The translations under genes and the position numbers were made by a program. 64,000 nucleotides of DNA, from positions 23,455 to 87,454 of the forward strand of contig DCBP01000096.1 of assembly GCA_002314055.1 (NCBI GenBank), given 5' to 3'. Source of the DNA: Prevotella sp. UBA1104. GTDB lineage: Bacteria > Bacteroidota > Bacteroidia > Bacteroidales > Bacteroidaceae. The notes beneath the pieces were generated by a model that saw nothing but the letters and a program-made list of their open reading frames with translations, was not told the origin of the DNA and did not search any database. Positions 34,481 to 43,304 of the stretch are shown piece by piece; the stretch's first letter is position 1; each line of letters opens with the position of its first letter.

Positions 34481-35893
34481 CTAATCATTTTTGTTGTCGG
34501 GGGGAGTGTTCTGTTTTTCGGTGCTTACCTGCTTGGCATCCTTGTTCTCGTCAAGAGTGGTAAGCTGGATGAAAGGGCAGTCGGGCTTGACCGCTGACCA
34601 GTTGTTGAAACGGATGATAAGGCGATGGACGTTGAAAAGTAGGTCATGATACGGTTTTTGCAGAGCCTGTGCGATGGTGTAAAGCTCACGCTTGTCAGAG
34701 CCGGAGTTGTTTGTCTGAGTTTTGCCGGGGACAGAGCCGACGAGGTTGGAGTGGACACGCATTGTGAAACACATCATGTTCACCGCCTCGATGATGTCCG
34801 TCGCCCAGTCGCCGCCCTCCTTGTCAGTCTCGATTTTGTTGATGACGACATCGTGCTGCTCCTCACCGTTCGGTGATACGTAGAACGTGGAGAAGAGGAC
34901 CTTTCCACTGTTCTCCATACCCGTGAGAAAGTTGATGATGTTATCCTTCTCCTTGTTTACGCGTTCCTGCTGCTTCACTTTATCCGTGATACCCTCGACT
35001 TTGAAGATGTTGTTCCAGAAGCTGTTGGCAATCTCGATGTGGTATTTTATTGGGGCGGAGTTCTTGAGTTTCGCTTCCTTGGCGATGCCGATGAGCTGCT
35101 TGATGTTGTACCACTTGCCCTTGAAAAGAGCGGCATAGTAAGGGATTGGGTAATAGGTGTTGTCGGGCGTGGGAACACGACTCAAAACCGCAAACTTGCG
35201 GTTTGAGAATGAAGAATTAAGAGTGAAGAATGAAGAATTCTGATTAGCGTTGTTCTTTGTTTTTCCTTTGTTTAACCGCTGCTGCAAATCCGAGAGAGGG
35301 GATTGAGGATTCAATAACTCGATGCGCTCGATGTCTTCTGGGGAAGGAGTATTGCGCCAGTTGGCATAGAGGATGTAAGGGATTATGCCGTTCTTGTCAG
35401 CCGGGGCGAAGCGGACGTAACAGGCTTGCTTGCGTGCGATGCGGACGATGCGTGAGCCGTCCTCGTTGAGGATGATGACGCTTACGGCGAAACCGAAGTG
35501 TTTGAAGTCTTGGCAGACGCCGAGGAAATAACTCGCGATGTCATTATCAGCGGTGAAGTCCTCAACTTCCTTCTGTACTTGTGCGGTGGCGGAGCTTGTG
35601 TCGTAGACTAAGCCGCTGCCGTAGCAGACTTCGGCATTGAACATCTGGCATGTGGCGAGAGTTTCATCGGACTCGATAAGGTCGATGATGTTATACGGCA
35701 TCTGGTTGTCGGCGCCCCATGGGATGTATTGCATCTTTTCAGTGATGAACACTGGGGCGATGTTGTGCTCCTCCTTGAAGACTTCACTTGTCTTGGGGGT
35801 GAAGGCGGCTGCCTTGTTGGTGCCGGGAATCTGGGCAACGGATGTTGGGGGGATGAAAGAAAAATCGCTCATATCTTGCTTTTTTGAGGGCAA
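34481..35893 (-). CDS. Phage portal protein
   Basis: A 470-aa protein with portal-like order: N-terminal QYIPWGADNQMPYNIIDLIE, crown/wing segments (FKHFGFAVSVIILNEDG), a long stem helix region (NIIKLxGIAK-like YNIKQLIGIAKEAKLKN) and a Gln/Glu-rich C-terminus. The portal forms the dodecameric DNA channel. Residues about 220-240 (NSSFFTLNSSFSNRKFAV) are a translated family A repeat inserted in frame, so a surface loop is probably enlarged. It is separated from terminase by the defence island. Confidence 0.8.
   Translation of the reverse strand: MPSKKQDMSDFSFIPPTSVAQIPGTNKAAAFTPKTSEVFKEEHNIAPVFITEKMQYIPWGADNQMPYNIIDLIESDETLATCQMFNAEVCYGSGLVYDTSSATAQVQKEVEDFTADNDIASYFLGVCQDFKHFGFAVSVIILNEDGSRIVRIARKQACYVRFAPADKNGIIPYILYANWRNTPSPEDIERIELLNPQSPLSDLQQRLNKGKTKNNANQNSSFFTLNSSFSNRKFAVLSRVPTPDNTYYPIPYYAALFKGKWYNIKQLIGIAKEAKLKNSAPIKYHIEIANSFWNNIFKVEGITDKVKQQERVNKEKDNIINFLTGMENSGKVLFSTFYVSPNGEEQHDVVINKIETDKEGGDWATDIIEAVNMMCFTMRVHSNLVGSVPGKTQTNNSGSDKRELYTIAQALQKPYHDLLFNVHRLIIRFNNWSAVKPDCPFIQLTTLDENKDAKQVSTEKQNTPPDNKND
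35181..35243. repeat. Purine-rich hairpin repeat (family A), in-frame copy inside portal gene
   Basis: CTCAAAACCGCAA/TTGCGGTTTGAG stem with one bulge, followed by GAATGAAGAATTAAGAG and GAATGAAGAATT. It is read through by the portal gene. Confidence 0.75.
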
Positions 35894-35929
35894 AGATATG
35901 GGCGAAGAGATGTGGGGGAAAAGACAAGG

Positions 35930-36868
35930 TTAAAGAGGATTACATCCTTGTAAAAATCCGAACTCATCAAAATAGAAAATTCCATTTTTTGTTCTGTAAA
36001 CATAAATCTTTACACTTTCTCCATTTTGAATGACATTCTTTTCTTGTACAAAAGTTACATTGCCATGATTGAAATCTTTGAATTCCCGCAGATTTACTTT
36101 GTCATGTGCATATAAAACATTTAGCATTTTAAAATTATATATCCCATTCTCGTCAAATGAATCCAAATGTTCATTTGTTAATCCTCCGGGACAGTTCGCC
36201 AGTGCATCACATTGTGCATTAACCTCATTAATTATGCTTTCCTTATCATCTTTCCAATATTCAGTTGCGTAAGCTACCATTTTATTGAAATATTCGACAT
36301 CTCTATTACGCATATCCTTCGCCCACTTTCCATAACCATCAGATGTTTCATATTTTATTAATATCCCATTCAGAAAATATAAATTGTATTTAAATTTTTC
36401 ACTAACAATCATTCCGTTTTTTTGAGTTGTATCACAATCTATCTTCATTGCATCAGCAATAAAATTTATGGTAAAATTTTTCTCTTTTATGCCTTGATCC
36501 AAACAACTTTCTATTTTATAAGCGTCAAATTCCCTGTCAAAACTATATTCTTTAAGAAAAGAGTTAACATCTCGTTGATACAATTCTTTTACATTGTCTT
36601 CTGTTATAATTCCAATGATGTCTGATGTAAAACTTTTAAAGAGCACACAGAATATATCCTGTTGCATATTTTCATCATAATTCATGTAAGTGTAAAAGAA
36701 ATTTTCGCCATATCCCAATTTGGCTGCAACACCATTTATTGAAATATCCTTCAACGAAGAATATTTCAATTGGTATTCGCTTCCCGATTTTACAAAAACA
36801 TTCCAAGCATTAGCATTAATAAATGTAAGAGTAAGAAAAAAGTAAAGTATTGTATATTTCAGTTTCAT
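35930..36868 (-). CDS. Exported protein of unknown function
   Basis: A 312-aa protein with a signal peptide (MKLKYTILYFFLTLTFINANA) and no lipobox. The body is soluble, rich in Lys, Asn, Phe and Tyr, and notably AT-rich against the phage structural genes. No motif is recognised. It lies at the left border of the cargo island, 36 bp beyond the portal start, and probably arrived as cargo. Confidence 0.6.
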   Translation of the reverse strand: MKLKYTILYFFLTLTFINANAWNVFVKSGSEYQLKYSSLKDISINGVAAKLGYGENFFYTYMNYDENMQQDIFCVLFKSFTSDIIGIITEDNVKELYQRDVNSFLKEYSFDREFDAYKIESCLDQGIKEKNFTINFIADAMKIDCDTTQKNGMIVSEKFKYNLYFLNGILIKYETSDGYGKWAKDMRNRDVEYFNKMVAYATEYWKDDKESIINEVNAQCDALANCPGGLTNEHLDSFDENGIYNFKMLNVLYAHDKVNLREFKDFNHGNVTFVQEKNVIQNGESVKIYVYRTKNGIFYFDEFGFLQGCNPL

Positions 36869-36899
36869 AAGTTATATTATTTTGTCGTTGTATAAATCG

Positions 36900-37769
36900 T
36901 CAGTTGTAAATGTTTATGTTTTCAATGAAAGTAACATGCAAAGCTACGGTATCAGAAACAATGGACAATGGCATTTTACCTTCTAATACCAATAAAGACT
37001 TGGTTTTGGGATGCACTCCTTTTACACATTGTTCTGCATTTAGTATAGCATCATACTTAATACATTGATATACACCTCGTAAAATGTCTGCATTATCAGA
37101 TATTGCTGACTTGACCTCGACTGCAATCTGTGTGTCATCTTTCAGTATGAAGTAAACATCGAGTCGGTCGCCAGACAAAAGTATATGCTCCATTTCCTTA
37201 TGCTTGACATTCTTAATGCCAATACATTCGGGATGTTCGTAGATGTATTCTTTAAGTGCCTTATGCTTGATACTTTCAGAACTATGTTTAGAGAAAGTTC
37301 CCTTTCGGATTGTGTTCTCATACGCCTTGTTGTCAGAACCATTGTATGGTGTGAGTTCAAGTGCATTGAGAACATCTTGCCATCTGTCATAGTAGTAAGC
37401 TTCACAGTTGAGACGTTTCATTTGGTCGTTTTTCTGTTCGTCTGAGAGTGAGCTGTAATCATGGCTTACATAATCGAAACCGTTGCTCGGTAGTTTTGTC
37501 GTCTTGCTTATAACCTGGCAATTCAATGTCGGCACATCCTTAAATTCGGGACGTGCTTTCTTCAATGCTTTAAACACATCATCAATTAGCCCCAACACTT
37601 TGCCAATCTGGTCAGTTTTGTGTCCTACAGCCCTTGACAAATCTCCATAGGTATGTGGTGATTTGCTTACAGAAGCCCAGTATACAAGAACTGGTATCAT
37701 CTTGCAAGCCCACATCGCATTTTTATGCCGAGGGTCATTCAGCAGAGACAAATATTCTGGTTCTTTCAT
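36900..37769 (-). CDS. PD-(D/E)XK nuclease-like protein, cargo island
   Basis: A 289-aa protein. The C-terminal half has a nuclease-type core: Asp204 in GDRLDVYF, then Glu218-Val-Lys220 in QIAVEVKSA, and a following helix RGVYQCIKYDA with the Q-x3-Y pattern of this superfamily. The N-terminal 80 residues look like a winged helix (TYGDLSRAVGHKTDQIGKVL). It diverges from the R-M cluster. It could be a restriction-type nuclease or a defence effector; no methylase partner other than the HpaII-type one is present. Confidence 0.65.
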   Translation of the reverse strand: MKEPEYLSLLNDPRHKNAMWACKMIPVLVYWASVSKSPHTYGDLSRAVGHKTDQIGKVLGLIDDVFKALKKARPEFKDVPTLNCQVISKTTKLPSNGFDYVSHDYSSLSDEQKNDQMKRLNCEAYYYDRWQDVLNALELTPYNGSDNKAYENTIRKGTFSKHSSESIKHKALKEYIYEHPECIGIKNVKHKEMEHILLSGDRLDVYFILKDDTQIAVEVKSAISDNADILRGVYQCIKYDAILNAEQCVKGVHPKTKSLLVLEGKMPLSIVSDTVALHVTFIENINIYN

Positions 37770-37791
37770 GAGATACTTGTTTTATTTGGAC

Positions 37792-37799
37792 AAAGATAC
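37792..37799 (-). promoter_or_regulatory. -7 box of the PD-(D/E)XK gene
   Basis: Reverse-strand TATCTTTG matches TAnnTTTG, 22 bp ahead of the start at 37769. It is back to back with the R-M promoter. Confidence 0.5.
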
Positions 37800-37871
37800 A
37801 TATTCTATATGAATTTATACGTTAGTAAAGTTAAAAAGTTACACAAAAGCAACAAATTGATTAATTATCAC

Positions 37872-37879
37872 TAACTTTG
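37872..37879 (+). promoter_or_regulatory. -7 box of the HTH/methylase genes
   Basis: TAACTTTG on the + strand, 18 bp before the HTH start. No clear TTTG -33 at standard spacing, which is common for regulated R-M promoters. Confidence 0.45.
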
Positions 37880-37897
37880 TCGGCAAATTTACAAATT

Positions 37898-38101
37898 ATG
37901 GAAGACGTTAATCGCTTAAAATTAGTGCTTGTCGAAAAGAAGAAAACAAGCAAATGGTTGGCAGAAGAGTTGAAAGTAAACCCTTCAACAGTCTCAAAGT
38001 GGTGTACAAATACATCACAGCCGCCATTGGAAACATTGATACAAATATCTCAACTGTTACAGGTCGAATTGACAGAACTCGTAAGAATGCCCCAAAAATG
38101 A
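37898..38101 (+). CDS. Small XRE-type HTH regulator, controller-like
   Basis: A 67-aa protein that is essentially one Cro/CI-type HTH: KTSKWLAEELKVNPSTVSKW followed by PPLETLIQISQLLQVEL. The ATG at 37898 is used; the frame extends 7 codons upstream without an ATG. It ends 7 bp before the methylase, like C-protein genes that time expression of restriction systems. It may instead be a general repressor of the island, or even of the prophage. Confidence 0.75.
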   Translation: MEDVNRLKLVLVEKKKTSKWLAEELKVNPSTVSKWCTNTSQPPLETLIQISQLLQVELTELVRMPQK

Positions 38102-38108
38102 ACTAAAG

Positions 38109-39461
38109 ATGATCACGACTATCAAGAAAAATTTTTCATTATTTGACTTTTGTAAGAAGAAAGCCGACAAGGTTCAGATATACGGTGAAGAAACATTGGA
38201 TGATGAAGGAAATGTAATACCCTTTGTAGACCAAGCCGCCCTCATTACCCATTATTTGCAGCTAAGAAATAAAAATGTAGATATGCCTTATGCACAACAA
38301 GCCGAAGGCATATTAAATTTGTGGTATGAGTTTGTTAAAGGTGAGAAACAGCACAAACCAGTTGATTTTGAAGGTGTGTCAGATTCGCCTGTTGGATATC
38401 AATCATATTTGTTTCCAGATTTATTTGAAGCTCCGTTTCAAGCTCCCAAGCATCCAAAATTCACATTTATAGATTTATTTGCTGGTATTGGAGGTTTTAG
38501 AATGGCATTCCAGAATCTTGGAGGTGAATGCGTATTTTCTTCCGAATGGGATGAACAGGCAAAGAAAACCTATTATGCAAATTATGGTGATGTGCCTTTT
38601 GGAGATATAACAAAGGAAAGTACAAAGAACAAAATACCTAATGGGTTTGATATTCTTTGTGCAGGATTCCCGTGTCAGGCTTTCTCTCTTGCCGGAAAGC
38701 GACTCGGCTTTGAGGAAACTCGCGGTACATTGTTTTTTGATGTTGCGGAGATATTACGCCGTTATCAGCCGAAGGCATTCTTCCTTGAAAATGTGAAAGG
38801 TCTTGTAATACATGACAAAGGAAGGACATTCAAGACTATTCTTAATACATTGGATGAAGTCGGATATGTTGTTCCAGATCCACAGATAGTAAATGCAATG
38901 TTCTTTGGTGTTCCACAGCATCGTGAGAGAATTTACATTGTTGGTTTCAGAAAGGATTTGGGAATAAAGAAAGAGGATTTTTCTTATCCAGAGCAGAAAA
39001 AAGTAACAAAAAAGTGGATTGATGTTCGTGAAGAGAATCCTGTGCCAGCAAAGTATTATCTTTCTACCACTTATATCGAAACGCTAAAACGGCACAAGGC
39101 TCGTCATGAGGCGAAAGGTCATGGCTTCGGATATGACATAATACCCGATGATGGTATTGCACATGCTATTGTCGTAGGTGGTATGGGAAGAGAGAGTAAC
39201 CTTGTTATAGATTTTCGTCAAACGGATCTTACGCCGACAACGAGGATTAAAGGTGAAGTAAATCGCCAAGGTTGGCGCAAGATGACTCCTCGTGAGTGGG
39301 CGCGTTTGCAGGGCTATCCGGACAATTTCAAAATTGTTGTAGCTGATGCCTCGGCATACAAACAGTTTGGGAATAGTGTGGCTGTACCGGCAATACAGGC
39401 AACAGCAAAGCAGTTGCTTAAAACTTTGAATGATAAAAATATTCTCAAAATATGGGACTAA
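38109..39461 (+). CDS. DNA (cytosine-5-)-methyltransferase, M.HpaII-like
   Basis: A 450-aa C5 methylase with all main motifs in order: I FIDLFAGIGGF (about residue 120), IV with catalytic Cys in GFPCQAFS (about 189), VI FLENVKGL, VIII VPQHRERIYIVG, and IX-X RKMTPREWARLQGYP and QFGNSVAVPAIQAT. The body, including GFGYDIIPDDGIAHAIVVGG in the recognition region, strongly resembles M.HpaII (CCGG, inner C). The first 115 residues are an unusual N-terminal extension. It is followed 21 bp later by an HpaII-type nuclease. Confidence 0.92.
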   Translation: MITTIKKNFSLFDFCKKKADKVQIYGEETLDDEGNVIPFVDQAALITHYLQLRNKNVDMPYAQQAEGILNLWYEFVKGEKQHKPVDFEGVSDSPVGYQSYLFPDLFEAPFQAPKHPKFTFIDLFAGIGGFRMAFQNLGGECVFSSEWDEQAKKTYYANYGDVPFGDITKESTKNKIPNGFDILCAGFPCQAFSLAGKRLGFEETRGTLFFDVAEILRRYQPKAFFLENVKGLVIHDKGRTFKTILNTLDEVGYVVPDPQIVNAMFFGVPQHRERIYIVGFRKDLGIKKEDFSYPEQKKVTKKWIDVREENPVPAKYYLSTTYIETLKRHKARHEAKGHGFGYDIIPDDGIAHAIVVGGMGRESNLVIDFRQTDLTPTTRIKGEVNRQGWRKMTPREWARLQGYPDNFKIVVADASAYKQFGNSVAVPAIQATAKQLLKTLNDKNILKIWD

Positions 39462-39482
39462 AATAACTGAAAATATAATATT

Positions 39483-40562
39483 ATGGCATTAACAGGAAAT
39501 AAAGGAGAATGGAGTGAGATATACACTCTTTTTAAATTGTTAGGTGATGGTAAAGTTCATGCTGGCGATGCCGATATGAACAAGTTGGAATTGTATTATC
39601 CAATTCTAAATATCATTCGCGAAGAAAGCAAGCGATACGAGTATAAGCCAAATACAGAGCAGAACATTGTTATCATAGATGAAGATGGTAATGAGTATGC
39701 TCGAATTTCCATGGACAGGTTTGTTGAAGAATCGTCAAAATTGTTGTCTGAAATTAAGGCGGCAAAGAAGAGTGCTTTTGAAATTCCAGAAGCTGAACGT
39801 TTCATGGGCGAGATTGGCTGTTCTAAATTGAAGGCACCTTCAACAGACAAGGCCGACATTCATATTGTAATACATGATCTTCGAACGAATATGACTCCAC
39901 TGTTGGGTTTCAGTATTAAATCGCAGTTAGGCAGTGCTTCAACTTTGCTTAATGCAGGAGCTACCACCAATATTACTTATAAGGTAGATGGAACAAAGTT
40001 GAGTGATGAAGATATTAATGCAATTAATGGGGTCAATAGTCATTTGGACCGTTTGTCAGCTTTATATGAAAAGGGATGCTCATTGGAATATAGTGATATA
40101 GACAATTCCGTTTTCAGAAATAATCTTCAGTTTCTGGATAATTGTATGCCACAATTTATTGGAGACTGCCTGTTGGTTGATAGTAAAGGGGCAAATTCCT
40201 CAATAGACCATTGTGTGAAAGAAGTTGCAAAGAATAATCCTTTTGACTACAAAGGCAAGAATGTAGAAGATTTCTATGCCCACAAGATGAAAGTTTTGCT
40301 TCTAAGTGCAGCCCTCGGTATGGTGCCAGGCAAGGAATGGACTGGACGGTATGATGCCAATGGTGGCTATCTCGTAGTCCGCAAGGATGGAGAAATTGTC
40401 TGCTATCATTTCTACAATCAGAATGATGTTGAAGACTATTTGTATAAGAATACTCGGTTTGAAAGAGCCAGTCGAAGCCGTTTTGGGTTTGGTAAACTGT
40501 ATCGTGGGGAAGATGGTAGTGTTTACATGAAGCTGAACTTACAGATAAGATTTAAGAAATAA
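39483..40562 (+). CDS. HpaII-family type II restriction endonuclease
   Basis: A 359-aa protein beginning MALTGNKGEWSEIYTLFKLL, the recognisable start of HpaII-family nucleases, with DADMNKLELYYPILNIIR next. A candidate catalytic core lies near residues 125-150 (KADIHIVIHDL...GFSIKSQLG), with Lys in SIKSQ. Length matches R.HpaII. Together with the preceding methylase it should cut unmethylated CCGG in incoming DNA and protect the lysogen. Confidence 0.87.
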   Translation: MALTGNKGEWSEIYTLFKLLGDGKVHAGDADMNKLELYYPILNIIREESKRYEYKPNTEQNIVIIDEDGNEYARISMDRFVEESSKLLSEIKAAKKSAFEIPEAERFMGEIGCSKLKAPSTDKADIHIVIHDLRTNMTPLLGFSIKSQLGSASTLLNAGATTNITYKVDGTKLSDEDINAINGVNSHLDRLSALYEKGCSLEYSDIDNSVFRNNLQFLDNCMPQFIGDCLLVDSKGANSSIDHCVKEVAKNNPFDYKGKNVEDFYAHKMKVLLLSAALGMVPGKEWTGRYDANGGYLVVRKDGEIVCYHFYNQNDVEDYLYKNTRFERASRSRFGFGKLYRGEDGSVYMKLNLQIRFKK

Positions 40563-40612
40563 ATAGACCTGTTCCTTTTTAGTGGTTTGGCAGAAAATAA
40601 AAGATTATTGGC

Positions 40613-41962
40613 ATGGACTTCGATTTTAAATATTCAAATTCATACACAGGGATATGGTATATTCCAAATTCTCAAAATGATATAAAAATATACGGCACAC
40701 TATCACTGGACAAGCAATCTATGACAATAGATTTTGTAACAAGTGGAATAAATAATGATTACCTTGGAATAAACATTCCAAGGATGGATGGTATAGTCTT
40801 TTCCACTGATGAAAAAGGAAAAGAGTGTACATATACATTGTCATTAAGAAATTTGCTCTTTTTAAAAAAAAATCCATTTTACATTGATTGTAATCATTTT
40901 TTATATGATGTTAAAACTTTAATAATTTATAAAGGAAAAGTTGATTTTGGTAAGATTAAAAGTGTCTGCTTTTATACAAAAATGTTAAACAAATGGGCAA
41001 GCCATCAGATAAAGGATTGTTTCAAAGATTCAAAGTTATTTGAAGGAAAAATATCCTTTTCTTGTCCACAACCAATTGTTTTATTTGAAAATTCAGAAAT
41101 AGAATTATCATTATTCATAGGTCATAAATCTTTTTTTGATAATGAAACCGTTGGTATCAATGTAAAACCTTTCTTTACGCTAAACTTTAAAAGCCCTGTA
41201 GAATTTGGGAAAGCTCAGTTTGAAATAAACAAATATTCGCAATTGTTATTTTTATTGTGGAACAATAACTATGAATTCGACTTTGTTGAATACCGCACAG
41301 AAGAAGGACGGTTTACTTGTAAAACAAGTGAGAAGCATCTCTTCCGTTATATGTCGACATATAAAAATGCGTCTCCATTTACAGAACTATCAGACATTCT
41401 TAATGAAAAGTTGTCTTTTGAAATAATAAAGAAATGGACAAATCTTTATGAAGAGTATAAAGTTGCAATTATCACTTTCATAGAAACAACTTTAAATTCA
41501 ATTTCTTCTCCATCAATGAAGATTAAAAATTACATAAGCGCTCTTGATGCCTTTTCAAAGGATATGAAAGGAGAAGAAAAAGAAATCGATAAAAACTCAA
41601 AAAAATCACGCACAATATATGGTATATTAGGAAAGGTGGATAAAATCATTTCGAGAGATGAAATTAATAAACTGAAGACATGGACTCTAATAGAAAAAGG
41701 AACAGCTTTAAAACCCAGGTTAAAAAAAATGATTTCGGAACTTGATGAATTACTTTCAGATAGTGGTATTGATAATACATTTATTGAAAAGATAGTTAAC
41801 ACAAGGAATAATTTTACTCATCCAAAGGAGTATGAAGAAAATTCATTTAAATATTCAGAATTGGATGATGCAGCATATTTGCTGACAAAAATAATTAGAG
41901 CGTTCTTGTTGAGGAAAATTGGATTAGATAAGAATTTAATAAAAGGAATCATAAAATTCTAA
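40613..41962 (+). CDS. ApeA-like HEPN abortive-infection protein
   Basis: A 449-aa protein. The N-terminal half begins with a TGIWYIPNSQNDIKIYGTLS strand pattern like the ApeA N-terminal domain. The C-terminal part is helical and carries the HEPN ribonuclease motif R-x4-H (RNNFTH, about residues 398-403). ApeA is a known anti-phage system thought to act by abortive infection through RNA cleavage. It sits directly after the restriction enzyme. AT-rich codon use differs from the late phage genes, suggesting transfer. Confidence 0.75.
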   Translation: MDFDFKYSNSYTGIWYIPNSQNDIKIYGTLSLDKQSMTIDFVTSGINNDYLGINIPRMDGIVFSTDEKGKECTYTLSLRNLLFLKKNPFYIDCNHFLYDVKTLIIYKGKVDFGKIKSVCFYTKMLNKWASHQIKDCFKDSKLFEGKISFSCPQPIVLFENSEIELSLFIGHKSFFDNETVGINVKPFFTLNFKSPVEFGKAQFEINKYSQLLFLLWNNNYEFDFVEYRTEEGRFTCKTSEKHLFRYMSTYKNASPFTELSDILNEKLSFEIIKKWTNLYEEYKVAIITFIETTLNSISSPSMKIKNYISALDAFSKDMKGEEKEIDKNSKKSRTIYGILGKVDKIISRDEINKLKTWTLIEKGTALKPRLKKMISELDELLSDSGIDNTFIEKIVNTRNNFTHPKEYEENSFKYSELDDAAYLLTKIIRAFLLRKIGLDKNLIKGIIKF

Positions 41963-41995
41963 TATAATAGCATCTTTAAATATAATGAATAGCAA

Positions 41996-42418
41996 ATGAA
42001 AAAATTTATATTATTGTTTGTTTTTGGCATTATATATGCAACAAGCATTTGTGCACAACAAAAATTTTTCTGTGAAATAAAAGGAGCAGAAAAAGAGTTA
42101 TCATCAGGACTAAAAATAGTTTTTGACTTTGGTAAAGATCCTGTTTATGGTAGCCTTTCAACTCTGAAGAGCAAACAGAAATTAGTTGATGAAAAAGGTG
42201 AAGTAATTTCATTTAATAGTATGGTCGATGCCGGAAATTATCTATCTGGGAAAGGTTGGACATTTGTTCAAGCATACTCGTCTGATTATGGTGGACAGGC
42301 AATAAATCATTGGATATTCAGTAAAGAATCTGAGAGCTTAGAAAAGGCTTGCGAGGGAATAGTAACAAAAGGAATGTATGAGCAATCTCATAAACGAGTT
42401 GGATATTATGGAAATTGA
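41996..42418 (+). CDS. Small exported protein of unknown function
   Basis: A 140-aa protein with a signal peptide (MKKFILLFVFGIIYATSICAQ) and a mature domain of about 118 residues that looks like one alpha/beta unit (VDAGNYLSGKGWTFVQAYSS). No family recognised. Its end overlaps the next gene by 11 bp, implying joint translation. Confidence 0.7.
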   Translation: MKKFILLFVFGIIYATSICAQQKFFCEIKGAEKELSSGLKIVFDFGKDPVYGSLSTLKSKQKLVDEKGEVISFNSMVDAGNYLSGKGWTFVQAYSSDYGGQAINHWIFSKESESLEKACEGIVTKGMYEQSHKRVGYYGN

Positions 42419-42761
42419 ATTTTTGATAGCTTTGAGAGATGTATTGGAGGAAATGGAGAAGTCTGGTGGAGAATACAGTGAAAGTGAAATAGAAAAGTTT
42501 GCTCCTAAATACTCACAAGCTATAGTAAAAATGCTATGTGATGAAAATGTAATAACACCATGTATAGGAGGATGTCTAATTATAAAGCCGAACGGGAATT
42601 TACTATTACTTTTGGAAAGAACAAAAGGAGTAATTTCTGAAAAAATACAAGCTAAAAAGGATCATGTATTTAATAGATGTAAAGCCTATCTTACAATAGG
42701 CTGTTCTATTATAGCACTGATCATCTCCATAATTTCCATAATTGTCAGCTGTAACCATTAG
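42408..42761 (+). CDS. Small membrane-anchored protein of unknown function
   Basis: A 117-aa protein. A helical N-terminal domain (EIEFLIALRDVLEEMEKSGG...KYSQAIVKMLCDENVI) resembling a winged helix is followed by a charged stretch and a C-terminal membrane helix (IIALIISIISIIVSC). The start at 42408 overlaps the preceding gene; an in-frame Met at 42378 is less likely because it lies deep in that gene. The function is unknown. An exported partner plus a membrane anchor suggests an envelope-acting pair. Confidence 0.6.
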   Translation: MEIEFLIALRDVLEEMEKSGGEYSESEIEKFAPKYSQAIVKMLCDENVITPCIGGCLIIKPNGNLLLLLERTKGVISEKIQAKKDHVFNRCKAYLTIGCSIIALIISIISIIVSCNH

Positions 42762-42771
42762 TGATAGACCT

Positions 42772-43275
42772 ATGGACAAGATGACCAAAGAGCAGCGCAG
42801 CCGTTGTATGGCATCCATACACAGCAAGGACACCAAGCCGGAGATATTGGTTCGGCGGTATCTCTTTGCCCATGGGTTCCGGTATCGGGTAAACCATCCG
42901 CGACTGCCGGGGCATCCCGATATCGTGATGCGCAAGTACCGTACGGTCATCTTTGTAAACGGTTGCTTTTGGCATGGACATGAAGGATGCAAATACTTTG
43001 TATTGCCCAAAAGCAGGACGGAGTTTTGGCAAGCGAAGATAGAGCGCAATATTCAGCGAGATAAGGAAGAACAGAAACGGCTTGCCGATATGGGTTGGCA
43101 TTGCATTACTGTATGGGAATGCCAGTTGAAGCCAAAGGTGAGAGATGAAACTTTGCGTTCTTTGGAATACACGATTAATCATATCTATGTTGAAGACCAT
43201 AAGGTTAGGAGATATGAGATGCCGGAGGAGGAAAGAGAGATGGCGGCGGAGCCTGATAAAAATATGGAAAATTAG
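42772..43275 (+). CDS. vsr: Very short patch repair endonuclease (Vsr)
   Basis: A 167-aa Vsr protein: RSRCMASIHSKDTKPEILVR at the N-terminus, the catalytic Asp in HPRLPGHPDIVM, and the zinc-binding VNGCFWHGHEGCKYF. It nicks next to T:G mismatches caused by deamination of 5-methylcytosine, so it protects CCGG sites methylated by the nearby M.HpaII-like enzyme. HpaII systems are known to carry a Vsr homologue. Here it is separated from the R-M genes by the ApeA-like gene and two small genes. Confidence 0.93.
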   Translation: MDKMTKEQRSRCMASIHSKDTKPEILVRRYLFAHGFRYRVNHPRLPGHPDIVMRKYRTVIFVNGCFWHGHEGCKYFVLPKSRTEFWQAKIERNIQRDKEEQKRLADMGWHCITVWECQLKPKVRDETLRSLEYTINHIYVEDHKVRRYEMPEEEREMAAEPDKNMEN

Positions 43276-43304
43276 AAAAATAATTAATAATCTTATTAAA
43301 GAAA

